A DNA stretch of 14,464 nt from Halobacteriales archaeon QH_10_70_21 (GTDB taxonomy: Archaea; Halobacteriota; Halobacteria; Halobacteriales; Haloarculaceae): contig PXQM01000169.1 of the NCBI GenBank assembly GCA_003021325.1, forward strand, positions 1-14,464. Reading direction: 5' to 3'. Under the pieces are notes generated by a model. The model was given only the letters and a program-made list of their open reading frames with translations. It did no database searches and had not been told where the DNA came from. Made by a program: the position numbers and the translations under genes. Below, piece by piece: positions 1 to 6,371 of this stretch. How positions within the stretch are numbered: the stretch's first letter is position 1; every line of letters begins with the position of its first letter.

Positions 1-501
1 CTCGCGGCGCCACGCCACGATGTCGTCGACGAGCCCCGTCTCCGAGAGAAACCGTTCGGAGAACGCGAGGGAGAGCGATTCCCGGAGGCGCGTCGGGTCT
101 GCGGGGTGGAGCGCCCGGAGTGCCGATTCGTCGACGTCGTCGCCGGCGGCGGCAGCTCCGAACAGCGTCAGTGACCGCGCGCGGCCGTACTCCCGGGCGT
201 AGCGGAGCGCGACCATCCCGCCCAGCCCCGCGCCGACGAGGTGCGCGCGGTCGACCCCTGCGGCGCCGAGCACCGCCTCGAGGTCGGCGACGAAGCGGTC
301 GACCGTGTACGGTCCCGTCGCGTCCGAGCGGCCGGTCCCCCGGGGAGCGTAGACGACCGTCCGGTGGCGACCGGCGAGTGCCGGCGCCTGCCAGCCCCAC
401 ACCCAGGGGCCGAAGCCGACGTCGGGGACGAAGACGACGGTCGGCCCGTCCCCGTCCACCTCGTACCGCAGGGTCGTTCCGTCGGCGGAAGCTATCGGCA
501 C
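1..501 (-). CDS. alpha/beta-fold hydrolase, partial (C-terminus beyond window), nucleophile Ser replaced by Gly
   Basis: Reading the minus strand from a GTG at 501 gives 167 in-frame codons that run off the window edge. The N-terminal half of an alpha/beta hydrolase is clear: an N-terminal beta-hairpin (DGTTLRYEVDGDGP, residues 7-20), the oxyanion-loop region PDVGFGPW (26-33), a PRGTGRSD turn (53-60) like the family's RGxGxSD, and the nucleophile elbow. The elbow reads LVGAGLGGMVAL (88-99), where classical members have GxSxG, so the nucleophile position is Gly92. The acid and His of the triad would lie outside the window. The missing serine suggests a non-hydrolytic role or a divergent lineage; no substrate can be assigned. 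GTG was chosen because no other start lies upstream in frame before the divergent gene, and codon use is typical from there on. The gene diverges from the PLP enzyme at 585 across 83 bases. The family call is firm, the function unknown. Confidence 0.82.
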   Translation of the reverse strand, partial: MPIASADGTTLRYEVDGDGPTVVFVPDVGFGPWVWGWQAPALAGRHRTVVYAPRGTGRSDATGPYTVDRFVADLEAVLGAAGVDRAHLVGAGLGGMVALRYAREYGRARSLTLFGAAAAGDDVDESALRALHPADPTRLRESLSLAFSERFLSETGLVDDIVAWRRE

Positions 502-584
502 GTCCGTGGGGAGGGCGGCGACGCCCTTGCCGGTTGTGGTGGCCGCGGCGGGAGGCCCTTTGTGCTGGCGCCCGACGTACGGGC

Positions 585-1679
585 ATGGACCCTGAATCGC
601 TCCGCGAGGAGATGCCGGCCTGCGAAGAGTGCGCCTATCTGAATACGGGGGCGAGCGGGCCGAGCCCGCGGCCGGTCGTCAAGGCCGTCGCCGAGGCACA
701 GCGCCGCCACGAGTTCGACGCCTGTGCGGTCGACCACTACGAGGCGGCGGCGGAGCTGCAGGACGCCGCCCGCGAGCGGCTGGCGGCCCACCTCGGCTGT
801 GCGCCCGGCGACGTCGCGCTGGTCGCCTCCACCGGCGACGGCATCAGCCGGGTCGCGAACGCCGTCGACTGGGAGCCCGGCGACCGGGTCGTCCGGACCG
901 ACCTCGAGCACCCCTCGGGGGTGCTGCCGTGGCGCCGACTCGAGAGCGAGGGCGTCGTGGTCGAGACCGTCGAGTGCCCCGACGGACGGCTGCCGATGGC
1001 CGCGTACCGCGAGGCGGTCGCCGACGCCAGGCTGGTCTGTCTCAGCTCCGAGAGCTGGATTCACGGCACGCGGCTGCCCGTCGCCGAGGCGGTCGAGGTC
1101 GCACACGAGGCGGGCGCGCTGGCGGTCGTCGACGCCGTCCAGACCGTCGGCCAGCACCCCGTCGGCGTCCGCGAGTGGGGCGCCGACGCCGTCTGTGCCT
1201 CCGGGCACAAGTGGCTACTGGGGCCTTGGGGGGCGGGCTTCCTCTACGTCGCCCCGGAGGCACTGTCGGCGTTCCGGCCCCGACATCTCGGCTACGCGAG
1301 CGTGACCGACCCGACCGGTGCTGGGCTGGAGTACGCCCCCGACGCCAGCCGGTTCGAGCTCTCGACGACGGCCGTCGCGACCTACGCGGGCCTGGTCGAG
1401 GCCATCGACCTGCTGGAGGCGGTCGGGCTGGGAACCGTCGAGTCGCGAATCGAGCGGCTGACCGACCGGCTCAGGGCCGGTCTCGGCGACCGGCTCGGCT
1501 CGCCCGACCGCTACGAGTCCGGGCTGGTCTGCTTCGAGGTCCCGGACGCCGAGCGGTTCGTCGAGCGCGCCGACGAGGCGGGCGTGGCGGTCCGGACCGT
1601 CCCGGGCGGCGGCGTCCGGGCGTCGGTCCACGTCTTCAACACGGCGGCCGACGTCGACGCGCTGCTCGAACTGGTCTGA
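585..1679 (+). CDS. aminotransferase class V-fold PLP-dependent enzyme (cysteine desulfurase / selenocysteine lyase-like)
   Basis: 364 residues, a usual length for fold-type I class V enzymes. The N-terminus has the substrate-loop signature YLNTGASGPSPRPVV (residues 18-32). TGDGISRVAN lies in the cofactor phosphate region. Asp183 in VVDAVQTVGQHPV should contact the pyridine nitrogen, with Gln186 near the PLP hydroxyl. Lys209 in SGHKWLLGPWG is the Schiff-base lysine. These residues support a working PLP enzyme that acts on an amino acid or related amine. They do not separate cysteine desulfurase, isopenicillin-epimerase-like or kynureninase-like activities. No catalytic cysteine loop typical of IscS/SufS is obvious, so a sulfur-transfer role is unproven. 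The open frame extends upstream to 120, but that stretch is Arg/Pro-rich antisense of the hydrolase. The ATG at 585 sits about 25 bases after a weak CCCTTTGT element, fitting a leaderless transcript. The nearest genes do not reveal its pathway. Confidence 0.85.
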   Translation: MDPESLREEMPACEECAYLNTGASGPSPRPVVKAVAEAQRRHEFDACAVDHYEAAAELQDAARERLAAHLGCAPGDVALVASTGDGISRVANAVDWEPGDRVVRTDLEHPSGVLPWRRLESEGVVVETVECPDGRLPMAAYREAVADARLVCLSSESWIHGTRLPVAEAVEVAHEAGALAVVDAVQTVGQHPVGVREWGADAVCASGHKWLLGPWGAGFLYVAPEALSAFRPRHLGYASVTDPTGAGLEYAPDASRFELSTTAVATYAGLVEAIDLLEAVGLGTVESRIERLTDRLRAGLGDRLGSPDRYESGLVCFEVPDAERFVERADEAGVAVRTVPGGGVRASVHVFNTAADVDALLELV

Positions 1680-3252
1680 GCCGGTGATTCGAGACGTTCC
1701 ACTCAGACGGCTGAATATACGGGATTCGGGGCATCTCGCCCGCCCCCTCGGCACGTGTTGTCACGCTATTATTATGTACACCCAGAACTTGCATGAGCGT
1801 ATGCCGGAATGCCAGAACTGTGGCGCGTTCGTCACGGCAGCCTACGCGCGGGTCTTCACACCGAACGGCGTGCAGGACCCGCGCGTCTGCCCGCAGTGTG
1901 AGGACAAGATCCGGGACGGGTCGGACGTCCGCGAGGCACGGTCGACCCGGCGTACCTGAACTGGCATCACGGACCCGCCGTCGAACGGCACCGCATTCCC
2001 CGCGGCCCTCCTCGCGCGCCTCGGCGGTGACCCGCACCAGCGGCTGCGTGCCGCTCGCCCGGAGCAGAAACCAGCCGTCCGCGGTCTCCACGCGGACGCC
2101 GTCCAGTGTCTCGACGTCGTCGTAGCGCTCGAGGACCCGCTGCTCGACGGCGGCCATCACCGCCCCCTTCGCGTCGGTCTCGACGCTCGCGCGCCGGATG
2201 GGGTAGGAGGGTATCCGCTCGAGACGGTCCTCGAGCGGCTCGGCGGCGGTCATCGTCGCGAGCCGGACGGCCGCCAGCGGGCCGTCGGGACACAGCGTCG
2301 CCTCGGGCCAGATCCACGCTCCCGAGGGCTCGCCGCCGAAGGCGACGTCCGGAGCGGTCGCGGCCTCGGCGACGTAGACGTCACCGACCGGCGTCCGGGT
2401 GACGCCGACGTCCCGCTCGGCGAGGTAGTCCTCGACGGCCAGGCTGGTGTCGACGGGAACGGCGACCCGCTCGCCCGGGTCGGCGGCCTCGGCGGCGAAC
2501 AGCGCCAGGAGTGCGTCGCCCGAGAGAAACGTCCCGTCGCCGGCGACGGCGCGGGCCCGGTCGGCGTCGCCGTCGTGGGCGACGCCGAGGTCGTAGTCGC
2601 CCTCGGCGACCAGCGTCGACAGCGCCGTGCAGTTCTCGGCGGTCGGCTCGGAGGGCCGTCCGGGGAACCGGCCGTCGGGCTGGCCGTTCAGCGTCTCGAC
2701 GTGACAGCCCAGCTCGACGAGCGCGTCGGCGGTCACCCCGCCAGCGCCGTTCCCGACGTCGACGGCCACCGACAGCTCGAGCGGGTCCGCCGACCGGACC
2801 AGCGCGTCGACGTGTCGGTCGCTCGCGTCGGCGCTCGTCCGGTCGCCCAGGCGGTCCCACGGCTGGAGGGCAGGGTCGTCGGCCGCGACCCGGTCGGTGA
2901 TCCGCTCCCGGCCGGCGGCGTCGTAGGCCTGCCCGGACGGCTGCCACAGCTTCAGCCCGTTGTCGGCCGGCGGGTTGTGGCTCGCGGTGACGGCGACGCC
3001 GGCGTCGGCGTCCTCCCAGGCGACGGCGCGGGCGACGGTCGGGGTGGCGGCGATACCCAGGTCGACGACGTCGGTCCCGAGTTCGCGGAGCCCGCTCGCG
3101 AGGGCGTCGACGAGCAGTTCGCCGCTGGTCCGCGGGTCGCGCCCGACGACGACGCGGTCGGTCTCCGCGCCCAGCGCGCGCCCGACCCGCAGCGCCAGCT
3201 CGGCGGTCACCTCGTCGCCGACCGGTCCCCGGACGCCGCTCGTTCCGAACAT
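1636..3252 (-). CDS. phosphohexomutase (phosphoglucosamine / phosphomannomutase family) with abnormal C-terminal read-through
   Basis: It interconverts hexose 1- and 6-phosphates, feeding nucleotide-sugar synthesis; whether the substrate is GlcN-P, Man-P or Glc-P cannot be decided. All four alpha-D-phosphohexomutase signatures are visible: the TSG near the N-terminus, the phosphoserine loop TASHNP (Ser91), the metal loop DGDAD (227-231), the sugar-binding loop GEPSG (307-311) and the phosphate-binding loop RASGTQP (398-404). The core ends near residue 415, which matches family length (about 430-450). The reading frame does not stop there. It runs to a TGA at 1636, giving 538 residues, and the last ~110 are simply antisense of the zinc-finger gene and of the PLP-enzyme tail. 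Codon quality drops sharply after about position 2005. A TGA in the next frame at 1967-1969 would fit a normal end, so a single-base loss near the 3' end or a small deletion is likely. ATG 3252 is followed directly by the FGTSGVRGP start typical of the family. Confidence 0.85.
   Translation of the reverse strand: MFGTSGVRGPVGDEVTAELALRVGRALGAETDRVVVGRDPRTSGELLVDALASGLRELGTDVVDLGIAATPTVARAVAWEDADAGVAVTASHNPPADNGLKLWQPSGQAYDAAGRERITDRVAADDPALQPWDRLGDRTSADASDRHVDALVRSADPLELSVAVDVGNGAGGVTADALVELGCHVETLNGQPDGRFPGRPSEPTAENCTALSTLVAEGDYDLGVAHDGDADRARAVAGDGTFLSGDALLALFAAEAADPGERVAVPVDTSLAVEDYLAERDVGVTRTPVGDVYVAEAATAPDVAFGGEPSGAWIWPEATLCPDGPLAAVRLATMTAAEPLEDRLERIPSYPIRRASVETDAKGAVMAAVEQRVLERYDDVETLDGVRVETADGWFLLRASGTQPLVRVTAEAREEGRGECGAVRRRVRDASSGTPGRPCLADVRPVPDLVLTLRADARVLHAVRCEDPRVGCRDERATVLAFRHTLMQVLGVHNNSVTTRAEGAGEMPRIPYIQPSEWNVSNHRLRPVRAARRRRPPC
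1765..1776 (+). promoter_or_regulatory. TATA-like promoter element of the 52-residue zinc-finger gene
   Basis: The AT-rich stretch GCTATTATTATG stands out in GC-rich DNA and lies about 25-35 bases before the ATG at 1801. That spacing suits a leaderless haloarchaeal transcript. It argues against the in-frame ATG at 1774, which lies inside the element itself. Confidence 0.55.
1801..1959 (+). CDS. small zinc-finger protein (haloarchaeal DUF7563-type)
   Basis: 52 residues. The protein carries two CxxC knuckles: CQNC at 4-7 and CPQC near residue 30, separated by AFVTAAYARVFTPNG. This is a compact four-cysteine zinc finger with a basic C-terminal tail ending STRRT. I recognise it as one of the very short zinc-finger proteins conserved across Halobacteria (DUF7563-like, from memory). 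Such proteins have no established reaction; nucleic-acid or protein binding is the usual guess. The ATG at 1801 is preferred over upstream in-frame ATGs because a TATA-like element lies about 30 bases upstream and the protein starts directly at the first CxxC. It is convergent with the phosphohexomutase; a TGA for the mutase strand in another frame lies only 8 bases beyond this gene's stop. Confidence 0.8.
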   Translation: MPECQNCGAFVTAAYARVFTPNGVQDPRVCPQCEDKIRDGSDVREARSTRRT

Positions 3253-3283
3253 GGTCGTGACGTGGTGCGCCGTCGTGAAAACG

Positions 3284-3463
3284 CTACCCGTCCGGCGACC
3301 ACTCGCAGGCGTCGCCGAACGTCAGCTCCGACTCGTCGATGTGCGCCGACAGGCAGGCGTAGTTGCAGAAGCCGCCCGCCGGCACCCGCTCGCCGTCGAC
3401 GGTCTCCTCGACGAAGACCGGGTCGTAGCGGGCGAGGTCGCTCCCGCAGTAGGTACACTCCAC
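3284..3463 (-). CDS. small Cys-rich, zinc-ribbon-like protein
   Basis: 59 residues from a GTG at 3463. The layout is CTYC (residues 3-6), a short linker with YDPVFVEE and VDGERV, then FCNYACLSAHI with a CxxxC, and a late cysteine in DACEWSPDG. This looks like a structural zinc site in a tiny haloarchaeal protein (similar to families I recall as DUF7576). No reaction is known to me. The frame can be extended upstream to 3550, but that segment is antisense to the rpiA start and promoter and has poor codon use. The GTG lies about 30 bases from the AT-rich CTTTT/AAAAG element shared with rpiA. The stop is 31 bases before the mutase ATG on the same strand, so the two may be cotranscribed, although a TAGCGTTTTCACG stretch in between could give the mutase its own promoter. 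Confidence 0.75.
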   Translation of the reverse strand: MECTYCGSDLARYDPVFVEETVDGERVPAGGFCNYACLSAHIDESELTFGDACEWSPDG

Positions 3464-3487
3464 GTCTCCGGTTGGTGCCGGCACCGC

Positions 3488-3498
3488 AAGGGCTTTTC
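3488..3498. promoter_or_regulatory. AT-rich core shared by divergent promoters of rpiA and the small Cys-rich gene
   Basis: AAGGGCTTTTC lies about 25-30 bases before the rpiA ATG (3523) and, on the other strand, about 25-30 bases before the GTG at 3463. It is the only AT-rich element in the 59-base gap, so one TATA-like region probably serves both directions. Confidence 0.5.
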
Positions 3499-3522
3499 CG
3501 ACATCGACGCCATGTCCGCAGC

Positions 3523-4203
3523 ATGAAGCAGTCCGGCGGCACCGAGGCACAGAAGCGCCGCGCCGGCGAGAGCGCCGCGGCGGCCGTCGCCGACGGGATG
3601 GTCGTCGGGCTCGGGACCGGCTCGACCGCGGCCGCCGCCATCCGCGAACTCGGCCGGCGCGTCGACGCCGGCCTCGATATCCGCGGCGTTCCGACCTCCC
3701 ACGGGGCCCGCCGGCTCGCCCGCGAGGCAGGGGTTCCGCTGACGACGCTCGAGGAGGCGACGCCCGATATCGCCATCGACGGCGCCGACCAGGTGGCCGA
3801 CGGCGACCTGGTCAAGGGCGGCGGGGCGGCACACGCGCGGGAGAAACTCGTCGACACGGCGGCCGACCGGTTCCTCGTCGTCGTCGACGAATCGAAGCGC
3901 TCGGCGGCCCTCGATGTCGCGGTGCCGCTGGAGGTGCTCTCGGACGCGGTGCCGGTCGTCGAGTCCCGGATCGAGGCGCTCGGGGGCAAGCCCGACCTCC
4001 GGGCCGCAGAGCGGAAGGACGGCCCCGTCGTCACGGACAACGGCAACCTGGTCGTCGACTGCGCGTTCGGGCCCGTCGACGACCCGGCGGCGCTGGCGAC
4101 CGACCTCGCGACGATACCGGGCGTCGTCGAGCACGGCCTCTTCGTCGACGTCGCCGACGAGATACACGTCGGTACCGACGAGGGCCTCGAGATAATCGGA
4201 TAG
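3523..4203 (+). CDS. rpiA: ribose-5-phosphate isomerase A
   Basis: 226 residues, a normal length for RpiA. It interconverts ribose 5-phosphate and ribulose 5-phosphate, supplying pentose for nucleotides; in archaea this often runs together with the reverse ribulose-monophosphate route. Signatures include the phosphate loop GLGTGST (29-35), PTSHGARRLA (57-66), DGADQ (86-90, equivalent to DGADE) and KGGGAAHAREK (98-108), with Lys98 and the putative general base Glu107. VVVDESK follows. The Glu-to-Gln change at the end of DGADE is worth noting, but the two catalytic Asp residues are kept. The frame is open far upstream (to 2575) only because it is antisense to the mutase; ATG 3523 fits the family N-terminus and the promoter spacing. 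It is convergent with lpdA, with 14 bases between the stops. Confidence 0.95.
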   Translation: MKQSGGTEAQKRRAGESAAAAVADGMVVGLGTGSTAAAAIRELGRRVDAGLDIRGVPTSHGARRLAREAGVPLTTLEEATPDIAIDGADQVADGDLVKGGGAAHAREKLVDTAADRFLVVVDESKRSAALDVAVPLEVLSDAVPVVESRIEALGGKPDLRAAERKDGPVVTDNGNLVVDCAFGPVDDPAALATDLATIPGVVEHGLFVDVADEIHVGTDEGLEIIG

Positions 4204-4217
4204 CGACGCGGCCGGAC

Positions 4218-5642
4218 CTACCGGTTCAGCGTGTGGACGGCCTCGCCGCGGGCGTTGGCGGCTGCCTCCGCGACGGCCTCCGACAGCGTCGGGTGGGTGT
4301 GGATGGTCGCCGCGACGTCCTCCAGCTGTGCGCCCATCTCGACGGCGAGCCCGACCTCCGCGATGAGCTCGGCGGCCTCGGGGCCGACGATCTGCGCGCC
4401 GAGCACGAACTCGGTCTCGGCGTCGGCGACGATGCGGACGAACCCGTCGTCCTCCCCGAGCGTCAGCGCGCGACCGGACGCCTGGAACGGCATCCGTCCG
4501 ACGATGGGGTCGAAGCCGGCTGCCTCGGCTTCGGCCTCGGTCATCCCGACCGTCCCGATCTCAGGGTCGGTGAACACCGCCGCCGGGACAGCCTGGTAGT
4601 CGAGGGCGGCCGGCTCGCCAGCGATGACTCCGACGGCGACGTGGCCCTCCTTGTACGCCTTGTGCGCGAGCATCGGGTCGCCGGCGACGTCGCCGACGGC
4701 GAAGACGTTCTCGACGTCGGTTCGGGCCTGGTGGTCGGTGTCGAGGGTGCCGTCGTCGTTCGGCTCGAGGCCGACGTTCTCGAGTCCGAGCGAGTCGGTG
4801 ACGGCCTCCCGGCCGACCGCGACGAGCACTTTCTCGGCGACGTGCTCGCGAGGCTCGCCGTCCTCGGTCTCGGTCGCGACGACGGCCTCGCCGGCGGCCT
4901 CCTCCCAGCCCTGGGCGGCCTCGCCGAAGTGGAAGTCGACCCCGAGCGACTCCGCCCGGTCGCGGACGACCCGCTTGACGTCGTCCTCGTACGGCGGGAG
5001 GATGTCGTCGAGCATCTCGACGACGGTGACGTCGGTGCCGAGCTTCGCGAAGACGGTCGCCAGCTCCATCCCGATGTAGCCGCCGCCGACGACGAGCATC
5101 GAGTCGGGCACCTCCTCGAGCGCCAGCGCGTGGCTGGAGTCGAGGACGTACTCGCCGTCGAACTCCAGGCCCGGAATCTCGATGGGACGGCTCCCGGTCG
5201 CGACGATGGCGTGCTCGAACTCGATGGACTCGCTCCCCTGCCCCTCGCCGCCGTGGGCGACGCGGGCGGTGTTCTCGTCGGCGAACTCGGCGCGACCGGG
5301 GACGAGGTTGACGCCGTTGGCCTTGCAGAGCTTCTCGACGCCGCCGGTCAGCTGGTCGACGACGCCGTCCTTCCAGCCGACCAACCCCTGCATGTCGACG
5401 GCGGGGTCGGCGTGGATACCCATCGCCTCGGCGCTGCCCGCCTCGTGGGCCAGCCCCGTCCCGTGGATAAGCGCCTTCGACGGGATGCACCCCTCGTTGA
5501 GGCAGGTGCCGCCGTAGGCGTCCTTCTCGACCAGCGTCACGTCCAGCCCGAGCTGGCCGCCGCGGATCGCGGCGACGTAGCCGCCCGGCCCGGCGCCGAT
5601 GACCAGTACCTCCGTTCCCGTTGCGATGTCTCCAACGACCAT
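4218..5642 (-). CDS. lpdA: dihydrolipoyl dehydrogenase
   Basis: 474 residues, full length. This FAD flavoprotein reoxidises dihydrolipoyl groups with NAD+ in 2-oxoacid dehydrogenase or glycine-cleavage complexes. Visible features are the FAD Rossmann loop GAGPGG (16-21), the redox disulfide in GGTCLNEGCIPSK (Cys47, Cys52), ATGSRP, the NAD-binding GGGYIGME, the second FAD motif FAVGDVAGDPMLAHKA, and the C-terminal interface motif HTHPTLSEA (His450 and Glu455 form the catalytic dyad). All key residues are present. In many haloarchaea lpdA follows the pdhA-pdhB-pdhC genes. Here no E1, E2 or lipoate gene is adjacent, so this looks like a stand-alone copy serving complexes elsewhere. A TTTTTA element on the minus strand at 5671-5676, about 30 bases before the ATG, suggests its own leaderless promoter. 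Confidence 0.96.
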   Translation of the reverse strand: MVVGDIATGTEVLVIGAGPGGYVAAIRGGQLGLDVTLVEKDAYGGTCLNEGCIPSKALIHGTGLAHEAGSAEAMGIHADPAVDMQGLVGWKDGVVDQLTGGVEKLCKANGVNLVPGRAEFADENTARVAHGGEGQGSESIEFEHAIVATGSRPIEIPGLEFDGEYVLDSSHALALEEVPDSMLVVGGGYIGMELATVFAKLGTDVTVVEMLDDILPPYEDDVKRVVRDRAESLGVDFHFGEAAQGWEEAAGEAVVATETEDGEPREHVAEKVLVAVGREAVTDSLGLENVGLEPNDDGTLDTDHQARTDVENVFAVGDVAGDPMLAHKAYKEGHVAVGVIAGEPAALDYQAVPAAVFTDPEIGTVGMTEAEAEAAGFDPIVGRMPFQASGRALTLGEDDGFVRIVADAETEFVLGAQIVGPEAAELIAEVGLAVEMGAQLEDVAATIHTHPTLSEAVAEAAANARGEAVHTLNR

Positions 5643-5670
5643 CCGTTACCGGCCCCTCGCCCGCCGGGGG

Positions 5671-5676
5671 TAAAAA
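5671..5676 (-). promoter_or_regulatory. TATA-like element upstream of lpdA
   Basis: TAAAAA on the plus strand (TTTTTA on the coding strand), set in very GC-rich DNA, lies 29-34 bases before the lpdA ATG. The 120-base gap here also holds a perfect hairpin, GAGCGG-TCGG-CCGCTC at 5696-5711, of unknown purpose. It lacks a T-run, so I do not call it a terminator. Confidence 0.5.
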
Positions 5677-5762
5677 GGCGCAGGAATTGCCGCGCGAGCG
5701 GTCGGCCGCTCCTCCCAGCGGTCGCTGTCCGCCGCGGGAACCGGGACCCGGACCGTCCGCCG

Positions 5763-6038
5763 TCAGCGATGGCGACCCCGCCGGCGGAACTCGACGGCCA
5801 GCCGCTGGCAGGTCTCCTCGGGGGTGTTCCCCCACCGCGGGTTGCGCCCGGCGCGCTGGATGCCGACGGCCTTGCTGAGAAGTTGCCGACCGGTCATCTC
5901 GCCCGGCCCGCCCGACCGGATGAAGTGGACCGCGGCCTCGAGCGCCGCGTCCCAGTCGTCCTCGCGGTCCAGCGGCGGACGCTCTCCGGCGGCCGTCTTC
6001 GCCATCTCGGCGTACATCGCGGCTCGCATGCCGCACAT
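5763..6038 (-). CDS. hypothetical protein, about 91 residues
   Basis: I do not recognise this gene. From about 6038 down to the TGA at 5763 the minus strand has typical haloarchaeal codon use, almost all G or C at third positions, unlike the other frames. The protein is small and mixed-charge, with a DREDDWDAALEAAVHFIRSGG helix-like middle, an MTGRQLLSKAVGIQ segment and a basic C-terminal tail ending RRRGRHR. There is no membrane segment, signal peptide or cysteine cluster. The start is uncertain: ATGs at 6038, 6029, 6017 and 6005 are all in frame, and none has a clear TATA element or Shine-Dalgarno sequence at the right distance. Further upstream the frame stays open, but codon quality collapses. 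It may be a conserved small soluble protein, possibly nucleic-acid binding given the basic tail, but that is a guess. Confidence 0.5.
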   Translation of the reverse strand: MCGMRAAMYAEMAKTAAGERPPLDREDDWDAALEAAVHFIRSGGPGEMTGRQLLSKAVGIQRAGRNPRWGNTPEETCQRLAVEFRRRGRHR

Positions 6039-6371
6039 CCCCGGGCGCGAGGCGACCGAACCCCCGCCCCAGCGTCTACGGATTCGCTCACGGTTTCTGT
6101 GAAGCGTTAGCATACGCGGAGTATGTGTTTTTTGCCGGCACATGACCACTCTTTTTATGATGTGGGCGGTGAACCGCCAGCGGGCGCCGCGGCCGCGCGG
6201 CACGAGCATCGCCACAGCCTCCGGGAACGACAGGCGGATGGACCCGGTTCTCGCTCCCACGCCGGACCCATCCGATGTGCCTTTCCGGTTCCACGACGTC
6301 CCGGTTAGCATGAACGCGAATTCGCGAGCGGCCCGTGGCCGCAACGTCCGGGGAATCCCGGTGAGGTACGC
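6039..6371. other. 333-base gap with AT-rich island, inverted repeat and possible leader ORF before rlmE
   Basis: No convincing gene is seen. An AT-rich island at about 6105-6165 holds the inverted repeat CATAC-GCGGA-GTATG (6111-6125), a T-run (TGTTTTTTG) and a TATA-like CTCTTTTTATG at about 6150-6160. A plus-strand frame runs 6142-6375 (77 residues; an internal ATG at 6238 would give 45). It overlaps the rlmE start as ATGA. Its codon use is mediocre and no domain is recognisable. GTGAGGT at 6361-6367 looks like a Shine-Dalgarno sequence 4 bases before the rlmE ATG. This suggests that rlmE is translated from a leadered transcript starting near 6180. Confidence 0.45.

Noticed and set aside
120..584. 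In-frame upstream extension of the PLP enzyme
   Set aside because: Arg/Pro-rich antisense of the alpha/beta hydrolase; the family N-terminus starts at the ATG at 585.
1774..1800. Upstream ATG at 1774 for the zinc-finger protein
   Set aside because: It lies inside the TATA-like element, so it would not be in a leaderless transcript.
2575..3522. Long upstream extension of the rpiA frame
   Set aside because: Exact antisense of the phosphohexomutase and of the small Cys-rich gene; no homology-like motifs, and RpiA begins at 3523.
5696..5711. GAGCGG-TCGG-CCGCTC hairpin as a terminator
   Set aside because: No following T-run on either strand, and short GC palindromes are common at this base composition.
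4233..6110. 625-residue plus-strand open frame
   Set aside because: Mirror of the lpdA codons (high GC prevents stops in antisense frames); no motifs, while the minus strand carries all lpdA signatures.
6111..6133. CATAC inverted repeat plus T-run as an intrinsic terminator
   Set aside because: No plus-strand gene lies upstream to terminate, and the stem is only 5-6 pairs; kept as part of a possible regulatory island.
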